From DATAXP01 sp036272935 (GTDB taxonomy: Bacteria; Planctomycetota; Planctomycetia; Pirellulales; PNKZ01): a DNA stretch of 34,405 nucleotides. Positions 7,935 through 17,023 of this stretch are shown one piece after another; the stretch's first letter is position 1; every line of letters starts with the position of its first letter. Under the pieces are notes generated by a model, which saw only the letters and a program-made list of their open reading frames with translations, was not told the origin of the DNA and searched no databases. A program made the position numbers and the translations under genes. The stretch spans positions 1 through 34,405 of the forward strand of contig DATAXP010000158.1 in the NCBI GenBank assembly GCA_036272935.1. Reading direction: 5' to 3'.

Positions 7935-10018
7935 GGCGTGGCGCCTCCGGCCGGCAGCGGTAGGACGTTGTCGATCGCGCGGCGAGCCTCGATCTGGTCG
8001 AGCACGGCGGCCAGCAAATCCTGCACCGCCTTCGGCTGCCGTTGGCTGGCGTTGTAACGATCGTACTGCTGGGCGATCTCGGCGCTGGTCAACAAGGTGC
8101 CGAATCGCTGCACGCTGTCTCCAAATGCCGCCACCGCCGCCTGACGCTGCGCGAGAGGCTGCGTGTCGTTACCCGCCACTTGCAGTAGGGTACGCTGCGA
8201 CGCAGCAGTCCCTAGTCGCGGAAGCACGGCAATCGCCCGGGCACCTAGCGCCGGCAGATAGACGGCTGGCAGAATTGCCGGCTCCAGGCTGCGCCACTGG
8301 TCGATCGTCCATTGAGCGTCGTCGGCTGTGGCCAACCAGGCGAAGGTTTGTTGCGCCTGCGTCAACCGTTCGGCGGCCGTCAGATGCTCACCGGCCGAGA
8401 GCGGATCGAGCTGAGCAACTGCCCTCGCGGCGGCGGCTTCGATCGGGGCATCGACAAACGCCAGAGTGCGCGGGTGTCGTTCGGCAATCGCCTCGGCACG
8501 AGTGAGATTCTCGGACGTGGCCAGAATGCCAATCGGCAGCCAAGCTGTGCGGGCGTCTTGCCGGAGGCGGGCGACAACGACGCCGGCGCTCGGCACGACC
8601 AGGTTCATGTGGATCAACACCAGCTCGCAATCGGGCATCGTCGTGGCCAGCTCGAGCAGCCGAAGTTCGTCGTTCGCAATTTCAGCTTCGTAGCCGGCCG
8701 ATATGAGGAGCCCGGCCACGTTGCGGGCATGCTGCTCGCGCACATCGGCAATGATCGCCCGCCGCGCGCCGGTCGAACGCATGCAAAAATCCATCGCCGC
8801 GAGCACGTCGCTATCGCCAGGGTATGGCTGCTGCGCACCGAGTTGCATGATGGCCTCGACCGCCGCGAAGCGAATGCGCCGATCGGCGTGCCGGGTCGCT
8901 TCGATGAGCACGCTTCGATCGGGCGCGCGGTTACGCACCAGCTCAGCATCGGCCGAGGCGCCGAGCCGCTTAGCAGCTATGATCGCGGTCATCCAACGAT
9001 TGCGCGCCAGCGCGTCGGCCAGTAAATCTTCGACGACCGCATTCGACTCGTTTTCCAGCGAACGCGGCGCGCCGGCCAGTTTCGCTCCCAGCTCAACGCC
9101 CACGGTGAGATCGAGCCGGCGAATCTCGGCATTGTTCGGCAGGATTTGCCGCGCGGCCGCCAGCAGCCGGCCGGGATCGCGCTGGTGCTGAAACTCTTCG
9201 AGTGCGCGGAAATACAGCCGGGCTGCTGCTTGGGAGGCATCGAGACTGCGATCGGCACCGCGCATTGCGAGGGCACGGCGGGCCGCTTGGCGCATTTCGG
9301 CCGAATATCCTTCGGCGAAGGCGGGAGCGTACAGGAACAACTCAGCGTCCGGCGTGGGCATGCGGCCCAGAACGGCAATCGCACGCAGCGCCGATGGCGA
9401 GTCGCTCTTTTGCGCGGCTTCCGCCACCGCACCGAGAGCCTGGGCGTCGAGTGCCACCAGCGCAGCCTCGACCGCCGGGTGCTCGACGGCACGTGCCGGG
9501 TCGTCCAAGATGGTCAACAGCGCCCGAGCCGCCGCGTCGCCGCCGAGACCAAGCTGCACGACCGCTGCGGCACGCGCCGCGGGAGATGGGCTGCGAAGCT
9601 GCTCGATCAACGCCGAGATGCGCTCCGGGCTTCGGGCGTACTTGTTCGTCGCGGTAAGGACTTTGTCGGCGAATTGCTTGCCGAGCGGGGTAAGCTCCGG
9701 CTGCTGGGCAATCTTCAGAAATACGCTCGACCCATGCTCCTGAAACAGATCGTACAGAGCTGCGTCGTCGAGCGGCGTGTCGTTCAATCGCTGCAACAGC
9801 GGGCCTGCTGCGCGACCTTCGTGCAAATCGACCAGCGCGTTGATCACGCGCAGCATATTGCTGGGGGTGGTCGGGCTGGTCGCCAACAGTTCGCGCGCCA
9901 CCGGATCGCGCGGCACCGGAGCGGGGGCAGCAGGTGCGGGCTGCTGAGCTTGGGCGAAGCATGCGAAATGCAAAATGCAAAATGCAAAATTGAGCAAGAA
10001 GCCAGCAGATCGATTCAT
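7931..10018 (-). CDS. HEAT-repeat protein with pseudo-receiver-like segment, predicted signal peptide
   Basis: A 695-residue protein. Start ATG 10018 is chosen because it overlaps the argH stop (ATGA) and begins a signal-peptide-like sequence: MNRSAGFLLNFAFCILHFAC then FAQAQQ. The hydrophobic core is encoded by the ATGCAAA heptamer repeat read backwards. Residues ~130-400 look like HEAT/armadillo helices (SPAARAAAVVQLGLGGDAAA, RRIRFAAVEAIMQLGAQ). Residues ~418-540 resemble a CheY-like receiver: RRAIIADVREQHARNVAGLL, then GYEAEIANDE, then CELVLIHMNLVVPSAG, where a histidine (residue 470) stands where the phosphoacceptor aspartate would be. More helices follow. A receiver fold in an exported protein would be odd, so either the signal peptide or the receiver reading may be wrong. 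It lies between argH and a receiver-less activator, overlapping both by four bases. Confidence 0.75.
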   Translation of the reverse strand: MNRSAGFLLNFAFCILHFACFAQAQQPAPAAPAPVPRDPVARELLATSPTTPSNMLRVINALVDLHEGRAAGPLLQRLNDTPLDDAALYDLFQEHGSSVFLKIAQQPELTPLGKQFADKVLTATNKYARSPERISALIEQLRSPSPAARAAAVVQLGLGGDAAARALLTILDDPARAVEHPAVEAALVALDAQALGAVAEAAQKSDSPSALRAIAVLGRMPTPDAELFLYAPAFAEGYSAEMRQAARRALAMRGADRSLDASQAAARLYFRALEEFQHQRDPGRLLAAARQILPNNAEIRRLDLTVGVELGAKLAGAPRSLENESNAVVEDLLADALARNRWMTAIIAAKRLGASADAELVRNRAPDRSVLIEATRHADRRIRFAAVEAIMQLGAQQPYPGDSDVLAAMDFCMRSTGARRAIIADVREQHARNVAGLLISAGYEAEIANDELRLLELATTMPDCELVLIHMNLVVPSAGVVVARLRQDARTAWLPIGILATSENLTRAEAIAERHPRTLAFVDAPIEAAAARAVAQLDPLSAGEHLTAAERLTQAQQTFAWLATADDAQWTIDQWRSLEPAILPAVYLPALGARAIAVLPRLGTAASQRTLLQVAGNDTQPLAQRQAAVAAFGDSVQRFGTLLTSAEIAQQYDRYNASQRQPKAVQDLLAAVLDQIEARRAIDNVLPLPAGGATP
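9963..9991. repeat. ATGCAAA heptamer tandem repeat inside a signal-peptide region
   Basis: Three near-perfect tandem copies of the 7-base unit ATGCAAA lie here. On the minus strand they encode the hydrophobic FAFCILHFAC core of the HEAT protein's N-terminus. The same unit recurs at 19085-19111 in the opposite coding orientation at the start of another secreted protein. A seven-base period gives a seven-residue peptide period. Confidence 0.75.
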
Positions 10019-11418
10019 TGCACCCCTCCGCAACCGCCGCGATTTTGTAGTTTTTTCTTCCATCGCTCGACCTGCTTTGCGACCTCTGCCGGAGCCGTGG
10101 AGCCGTAGCTCTTGAACGCGTCGACGGTTCGGCGGGCACCCAGCACCTGGTACACCTCGGCCGTCAGCGCCGGATGAGCGGCCTGCAGATCGGCCAGCGA
10201 CAGCTCGGCGAGCGGAAGCTTGCGGCCGCTGGCCAGGGCTACCAGCTTTCCCACAATCTCGTGCCCGGTGCGCTGCGGGACACCACGTTGGATCAGCCAT
10301 TCCATCAACGTCGTCGCATCGAGATAGCCCAGGTCGAGCCGATTACGGATCGCCTCACGGTTCAGTACAGCCCCGGCAACCAGCGGCGCCGCCACTTCGA
10401 GGCAGGCGAGCACGGTATCGGCCGAATCGAAAATCGCCTGCTTGTCTTCTTGCAAGTCACGGTTGTAGGCCAGCGGCAAGCCTTTCACCAGCACCAGCAG
10501 CCGCGTGAGATTGCCGACGACCCGGGCCGTCTTGCCGCGCGTGAGTTCCAGCACGTCGGGATTGATCTTTTGCGGCATGATCGACGAGCCGGTGCAGAAC
10601 GCCTGCGGCAGCTTGATGAAGCCGAACTCGACGGTACTCCAGAGAATCCATTCCTCGGCCCAAGTGCTCAGATGCTCGGCGATCATGGCCAGGCAGAAGG
10701 CAAACTCGATGGCGAAATCTCGATCGCTCGACACGTCGAGGCTGTTGGCAGCGACCTCATCGAAGCCGAGCCGCCGGGCGACGTCGTGCCGGTCGATCGG
10801 TAGCGTTGTGCCGGCCAGCGCCGCGGCACCCAGGCTAAGCACGTTCGTCCGGCGGCGACAGTCGGCCAGCCGACCACGATCTCGCTCGAACTTCTCGCAG
10901 TACGCCAGCCAATAATGGGCAGCCAGCACCGGTTGAGCGCGTTGCAGGTGCGTGTAGCCGGGCACAATGCAGTCGCGATCGGCGTCGCAGCGGCCCACGA
11001 ATGCCCCCTGCAATTCGACCAAGTCCCGGTCGACGGCGTCGATCGCGTCGCGGACCCAAAGCCGCAGGTCAGTCGAAACCTGATCGTTGCGGCTGCGACC
11101 GGTATGGAGTTTTCGACCCACATCGCCCGTGCGCTCGATGAGAGCGCGTTCGACATGCATGTGGATGTCTTCTAGCTCAGTCGAGAAACGAAACCTGCCG
11201 GCGTCGATCTCCTCTTCGATCGCTTGCAGCGCCTGCTCAATTTCGCGGCACTCTTCGCCGCTGATGATGCCAACCTCTGCCAGCATCTGGGCGTGGGCAA
11301 CGGAGCCTCGGATGTCGTGCCGGTAAAGGCGTTGGTCGAAGCTAATACTTTCGGTGAAGCGTTCGACGCGGCGATCGGTCGCCTCGCTGAACACCCCTTG
11401 CCACGGTTTGCTTGCCAC
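10015..11418 (-). CDS. argH: Argininosuccinate lyase
   Basis: A 467-residue enzyme that splits argininosuccinate into arginine and fumarate, the last step of arginine synthesis. The N-terminus MASKPWQGVFSEATDRRVER aligns with the family start. HTGRSRNDQVSTDLRLW is the conserved substrate-binding stretch, PGYTHLQRAQPV carries the catalytic histidine region, and GSSIMPQKINPDVLEL is the fumarase/lyase signature. The full C-terminal domain is present. Translation starts at GTG 11418, and a sigma-70-like promoter lies about 40 bases upstream. Its stop overlaps the start of the HEAT gene by four bases, making argH the first gene of a mixed metabolic and regulatory operon. No other arginine genes are in the window. 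Confidence 0.97.
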   Translation of the reverse strand: MASKPWQGVFSEATDRRVERFTESISFDQRLYRHDIRGSVAHAQMLAEVGIISGEECREIEQALQAIEEEIDAGRFRFSTELEDIHMHVERALIERTGDVGRKLHTGRSRNDQVSTDLRLWVRDAIDAVDRDLVELQGAFVGRCDADRDCIVPGYTHLQRAQPVLAAHYWLAYCEKFERDRGRLADCRRRTNVLSLGAAALAGTTLPIDRHDVARRLGFDEVAANSLDVSSDRDFAIEFAFCLAMIAEHLSTWAEEWILWSTVEFGFIKLPQAFCTGSSIMPQKINPDVLELTRGKTARVVGNLTRLLVLVKGLPLAYNRDLQEDKQAIFDSADTVLACLEVAAPLVAGAVLNREAIRNRLDLGYLDATTLMEWLIQRGVPQRTGHEIVGKLVALASGRKLPLAELSLADLQAAHPALTAEVYQVLGARRTVDAFKSYGSTAPAEVAKQVERWKKKLQNRGGCGGVQ

Positions 11419-11462
11419 AAGCTTGCTCGACAGCAGTTGGCCTCGCGACTCTCAAACCATGC

Positions 11463-11491
11463 ACTGTAAATGCGTTACGCTCGGCTGTCAA
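11463..11491 (-). promoter_or_regulatory. Sigma-70-type promoter for the argH operon
   Basis: On the minus strand a perfect TTGACA (11486-11491) is followed after exactly 17 bases by TACAGT (11463-11468, 4 of 6 to TATAAT). Transcription would begin near 11456, leaving a leader of about 38 bases before the argH GTG. This is the best -35/-10 pair seen on the minus strand. Confidence 0.65.
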
Positions 11492-11701
11492 CGAGCACGT
11501 CCACGGCATGCTTGATAACAATGCGAAAACAAAAGGCCGTGGTGGATTAGTGCCGCTAATGAGGAATTGGAAGCTACCGCTTTTCAGTGAACCGGTCCCG
11601 CAACATCCTTCGCGGCCAGCGAGATCCGCCGCGTCGCAGCAACGACTTGCGACCAATATCGAGGCATGCCTTGCCGATATTCTACGCGACGGCGGATTTT
11701 C

Positions 11702-13552
<1,851 letters not shown>

Positions 13553-13932
13553 GGATGAACTGAGCTCGTGGGTTTGACGGACAACGCTTGCAAACGGAAA
13601 GCCAGGGCGGAACAACGCTTCAGTAACAGTCGTCTCGTCGGTTCAGGTGGGTTGAATCGGCGGAAGCTGCTCGAAGCCGTGCCACGCGGCGAGACAGGCG
13701 TGGCCAGTGCCCCGTGACGGATGCCACGCTGGCGAAACGACCAACGGCTCTTGGCCGTCAACCATTATCCGAAAACCAAGCCACCCGGGCAATGGCAAAT
13801 AGATGCAGGGCACCTCATGCAAGCACGGATACCACCAACGCGCGCAGCGGCGGGTTCGGGAGACCCGCGCCGAGCGCGGATTGACCGCGCGCTTCGCCTG
13901 GGAGTACAACTCGTCGCGCATTCCCACCAGCC
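13553..13932. other. Gene-free stretch upstream of typA
   Basis: This 380-base stretch contains the typA leader and sequence that continues the frames of the IS66 remnant but shows no recognisable transposase similarity beyond the YW at 13933-13938. I see no tRNA, clear promoter or family match. It is probably part of the decayed segment that begins here. Confidence 0.4.
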
Positions 13933-14304
13933 CCAGTACGTCTTGGCCCGGTCGCAACTCATCACGCCGGCGAAGGCCTCGCCCAGCAACGCGCTGATCG
14001 CCGTGGCGGCACGGCTCCCCCGCAACGCGAAGACCGTGAACGTCTGGGCCACAAACGTCCACAGTCAGGCTTTCATCGTGGCTTCCTTGGTCGGCGACTC
14101 ATCGCCGTTGAGATGCGGCTGAGCCGCCAGCGCCGCGACCAGTTCGTCGTAGCTCGGCCTCAGTGCCTGCGTGGCGATGTTCTGGTGTTTGACGGTCAGC
14201 GAGGGACAGCAGGGAATGTTCAGGATCGAAGTCACGAACAGTGCCGTGCGGCGCTTGCTCTGCCGGAAGTGAGCCATCAGCGTGGCGTCGACCGGATCGA
14301 CAAC
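13933..14304 (-). pseudogene. IS66-family transposase fragment with an in-frame stop
   Basis: On the minus strand the frame reads MAHFRQSKRRTALFV, KHQNIATQALRPSYDELVAAL, PHLNGDESPTKEATMKA, then TGA (14065-14067), then LWTFVAQTFTVFALRGSRAA and ISALLGEAFAGVMSCDRAKTYW. These are the central blocks of IS66 transposases (LNVDETPTKE...KAWLWTFVA...CDRAKMYW in intact relatives). The tryptophan expected after KA is replaced by TGA, so a single TGG-to-TGA change explains the break. Similarity stops abruptly after TYW at 13933, and a TAG sits about nine codons upstream of the first methionine. Both termini and any terminal inverted repeats are missing, so this is a dead remnant. Confidence 0.8.
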
Positions 14305-14600
14305 CTAGTTGACGTCGACAGTTCGACAGGCCTGAGTAGCGAACGAACCTCGCAAGACGGAAAGCGCATTTCATCGCGCCGAATTGTGTGTCCCGGCATC
14401 ACAACGTGCATTTGCGCGATGTCCAGCCATCCATCTGCACTACGACCTGCTCGCGGAGGGATCGGGAACCGCGAGCGCAGCGCCAAGAGTCACACCATGG
14501 AGGAAACGTCACGCCAAGAAACGGCTTCGCGGTATGAAGTGTGCAAGTTGCATCGCAAAGCAAAAACAAACGCACCAATGGGAACCTTAGGCAAACCTCA
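14305..14600. other. Gene-free stretch between IS66 remnant and SDR gene
   Basis: About 300 bases with no recognised coding family on either strand. It must hold whatever promoter the truncated SDR gene uses, but no convincing -35/-10 pair stood out. No strong Shine-Dalgarno sequence precedes the SDR ATG at 14601. Confidence 0.4.
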
Positions 14601-15248
14601 ATGAACCAGAAGGCTGTGGTGGTGACTGGCGCGTCGGCGGGGGCGGGGCGCGCGACAGTACGAGAATTCGCGCGTCGCGGAGCGCGACTTGGGCTTTTGG
14701 CCCGAGGTCAGCAAGGACTCGAAGCTGCCAAGCGAGAGGTTGAATCGTTGGGGGGCCGAGCGCTCGCGGTGCCGACCGATGCGAGCGAGCCCGACCAGGT
14801 CGAGGCCGCCGCCGAGGCCGTGGAGCGTGAACTGGGGCCGATCGACATCTGGGTGAACGACGCGATGGTGTCGGTGTTTTCGCCCATTAAGGAGATGGCC
14901 GCCGCCGATTTCAAGCGGGTCACCGATGTCACGTACCTTGGCTTTGTCTACGGCACGATCACGGCGCTGAAGCGCATGCTGCCGCGCGATCGAGGCATGA
15001 TCGTGCAAGTTGGGTCAGCGCTAGCCTATCGCGGCATCCCGCTGCAGTCGGCGTACTGCGGGGCGAAGCACGCCATTCAAGGGTTTACCGAAAGTGTGCG
15101 CTGCGAGTTGATTCACGACCACAGCCACGTGCAAATCAAGATGGTGCAGATGCCGGCCCTCAACACGATATCCCTGAGCACCAACTGCAATTGGGCCGCC
15201 CGTCGGGTTCGGCCATGCCGTTGGTCTGGGCGCACGCCGAGTACTTGA
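14601..15248 (+). pseudogene. Short-chain dehydrogenase/reductase, 3'-truncated and joined to foreign sequence
   Basis: A classical SDR with the cofactor motif TGASAGAG (residues 9-16), a Ser139/Tyr152/Lys156 catalytic set in QVGSALAYRG and SAYCGAKHAIQGF, and the C-terminal run VQIKMVQMPALNT. In the family PALNT is normally followed by P-Q-F-D/S-W and some 100 further residues. Here, after Thr189 (about position 15166), the frame enters sequence that belongs to a GH15 glucoamylase in another frame and ends after about 26 unrelated residues. The NAD-binding core and catalytic residues remain, so a truncated product is possible, but the subunit is probably non-functional. The substrate is unknown. 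The start ATG 14601 is where SDR similarity begins. Confidence 0.8.
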
Positions 15249-15316
15249 AGCTCCGCCGCTCGCTCCACAATGGCAAGGTGTTCGACATGCCGAAGCACGC
15301 CGCCGCGCGGCGATGA
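15167..15316 (+). pseudogene. Glycoside hydrolase family 15 (glucoamylase-like) C-terminal fragment
   Basis: In a different frame from the SDR, the plus strand reads DIPEHQLQLGRPSGSAMPLV then WAHAEYLKLRRSLHNGKVFD and MP, followed by a stop at 15314-15316. GH15 proteins end with a block of this kind (PTGSAMPLVWAHAEYIKLLRSL...G.VFD). Only about 49 codons are left and there is no start, so it is the tail of a gene whose body was deleted. The join to the SDR falls at about 15166/15167. SDR and GH15 genes are often clustered in other bacteria, which would make this an internal deletion of such a cluster (inference). Confidence 0.75.
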
Positions 15317-15512
15317 AGGCACCGATCGCGAACTGGTTGCCGCGATCGCGCATGAAGTTGCGGAGCAGCCGCGGGCCAAACTGCGACGAGGCCAACTGCA
15401 GGGCGACGACCGTGATCGAGAACGTCACGCTGGCGATCGTCATCATCGAAGAGGCGACGGTCGACAGCAGCGCACGCGATCCCTGGTGTCCGCGCGTGAA
15501 GGTCCAGCCCAG
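15310..15512 (-). pseudogene. DUF2254 membrane-domain segment, inverted relative to the rest of its gene
   Basis: The minus strand of this ~200-base piece reads GWTFTRGHQGSRALLSTVAS, SMMTIASVTFSITVVALQLA, SSQFGPRLLRNFMRDRGNQF and AIGAFIA. This is the conserved transmembrane region of DUF2254 proteins, which in intact genes directly precedes the VNGTEADQFVPHISV block found here on the plus strand from about 15514. The piece is therefore inverted in place. The ~10 residues expected between FIA and VNGTEAD and the N-terminal ~70 residues are missing. Breakpoints are near 15310 and 15507-15514. No inverted repeats were seen at the two ends. Confidence 0.75.
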
Positions 15513-15513
15513 C

Positions 15514-16518
15514 ACCGTCAACGGCACCGAGGCCGATCAGTTCGTGCCCCACATCTCCGTGACGATCGGTCTGTTGCTATCGCTGGCGAGCGTCGGCGTG
15601 TTCATTTACTTCATCCATCACGCGGCCGAATCGATCCAGGCCGAGAACGTGATTGCCGCAGTCAGCCGCGACTTGCATTACGCCATCGATCGGCTGTATC
15701 CGCAATCACTCGGCAAAGAGTCCCCGGAAACGGAGCGGGATGCCGAGCACGAACGGGCGCCGCCCAAGCAAGACCTGCCCGCCGGTTTCGACCGAAAGGC
15801 GCGCCCGGTAACCGCGGCGCAAAGCGATTATCTCCAGGCGGTCGATGTTGACCGGCTGTTGGAACTCGCGAAGCAGCACGACCTGGTGCTTTCGATCGAA
15901 CAGCGTCCAGGCAAGTTTTTTTTCAAGGGTCGCGATCTTGTGAGGGTGTGGCCCGGCGCCAAGCTGGATGATGCACTTGCCGCCGACGTTCGTGCAGCCC
16001 TTTGTTTCGGCAAGCGTCGCACCCTGGTCCAAGACATCGAGTTTGCGATCGACCAGCTCGTCGAGGTCGCGGTGCGCGCGCTTTCGCCGTGCATTAACGA
16101 TCCGTTCACGGCGATGAACTACCTCGACCGCTTGGGCGCTGCGCTGTGCCTGTTGGCCGAGAAGACCATCCCGTCGCCGTTCCGCTACGACGACGAGGGC
16201 CGGCTGCGCGTGGTGACCGATCGCTCGAGCCTCGCGGGGATCGTCGACGCGGCGTTCAACCAGATTCGACAGGCCGCGCGCGGGAACACATCGGTCACCT
16301 TGCGGCTGCTCGAGACGATCACCGGCGTTGCCCGGCACACGCGCGACCCGGTCTTTCGCGAGGCGCTCGGCCGGCACGCCGAGACGGCGCACGGCGACGG
16401 CGAGCATTCCATCCACAACCCGCTCGACCGCGCCGACGTCGACCAACGTTACCGCGACGCGATCGAAAACCTGCAAGGCCGGAGCGAACCAAGCGTCGCG
16501 ACGAAAGTGTGCGAATGA
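15514..16518 (+). pseudogene. DUF2254 family membrane protein, C-terminal part
   Basis: From VNGTEADQFVPHISVTIG onward the frame matches DUF2254: a hydrophobic helix (LLLSLASVGVFIYFIHHAAE), QAENVIAAVSRDLHYAIDRL, then the soluble domain with QSDYLQAVDVDRLLELA and VQDIEFAIDQLVEVAVRALS followed by PCINDPFTAMNYLDRL. The C-terminus seems complete. The N-terminal membrane region is absent on this strand, its central part being inverted just upstream. The frame happens to stay open through the inverted piece back to ATG 15313, giving a possible 401-residue chimera whose first ~65 residues are antisense of the original gene. The function of DUF2254 is unknown. The gene is very probably dead. Confidence 0.75.
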
Positions 16519-16633
16519 CCATGCTGAATCAGAAGGGCAGCGATCGTCGCAAGCCGACTTCGCGCTAATCTTTGGCGCCGTTGCCCGCATGTTTGACTAG
16601 ATTACCTCCCTCGATCGGCCGGGACTGTCGCGC

Positions 16634-16975
16634 CTGGTTCTTGATTTCAGTCGCGTCGCTGTCCAGGCCGCCCTCGCCCACGCTCACCTCGACGTTGCAT
16701 GTGTGGTCGCGAACGTCGAATTTGAAACTTGGTTCGTCGCAGCTGCAGAATCGCTGACCGATTATTTGGATGTCGTGGCAAGTGACCCGCCTTCGAATCC
16801 TGAAGGCGACCGCTGTGGAAATGGCTGGGTCGCCAGTCGTTTCAAGGGAATCAAATACAGCGAGGCAATCGACCAACCATCTCTGACAGCCAAAATGGAT
16901 CTTCCAACTTGCAAGGCACGATCGCCTTCATTCGACAAACTTTGCCGTGAACTGAGGGCTCGCTCAAAGGGCTAA
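16634..16975 (+). pseudogene. DUF4276 family protein, N-terminally truncated remnant
   Basis: The frame reads LVLDFSRVAVQAALAHAHLD then VACVVANVEFETWFVAAAES and LTDYL. It ends with YSEAIDQPSLTAKMDLPTCK and ARSPSFDKLCREL. DUF4276 proteins carry a nearly identical layout in their C-terminal half (A-N-x-E-F-E-A-W-F-L-A-A-A, PE...KGW, Y-x-E-x-x-D-Q-P, SPSFDKL). The N-terminal half of the family, including the metal-binding-like start, is missing. No start codon with a ribosome site precedes it, though GTG 16703 could initiate an 90-residue peptide. DUF4276 is often found in defence or DNA-repair neighbourhoods, but nothing else here supports such a context. By eye it is less GC-rich than its neighbours. 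Confidence 0.6.
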
Positions 16976-16994
16976 AGCTACTGGGTTATCGCAC

Positions 16995-17023
16995 GCATAG
17001 TCGGTATGATTCGTTTACTATGC
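16995..17023. promoter_or_regulatory. -10 element and dyad at the start of the ABC/DUF3299 operon
   Basis: TATGAT (17005-17010, 5 of 6 to TATAAT) lies 10 bases before the ATG at 17020, and no Shine-Dalgarno sequence is present between them, so the mRNA may be leaderless. A perfect 7-base dyad, GCATAGT (16995-17001) and ACTATGC (17017-17023), brackets the -10 and includes the start codon. Its half-sites are 22 bases apart centre to centre, about two helical turns, which would suit a dimeric repressor. No -35 hexamer is convincing. Confidence 0.45.

Noticed and set aside
15310..15514. Phase-variable invertible switch in DUF2254
   Set aside because: No flanking inverted repeats or recombinase gene are visible. 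Flipping the piece would not restore the gene because the N-terminus and about ten residues at one junction are missing.
16976..17019. Zur-type operator upstream of the ABC operon
   Set aside because: The only dyad is GCATAGT/ACTATGC, which does not resemble the AT-rich Zur palindromes I know. It is kept only as an unnamed dyad.
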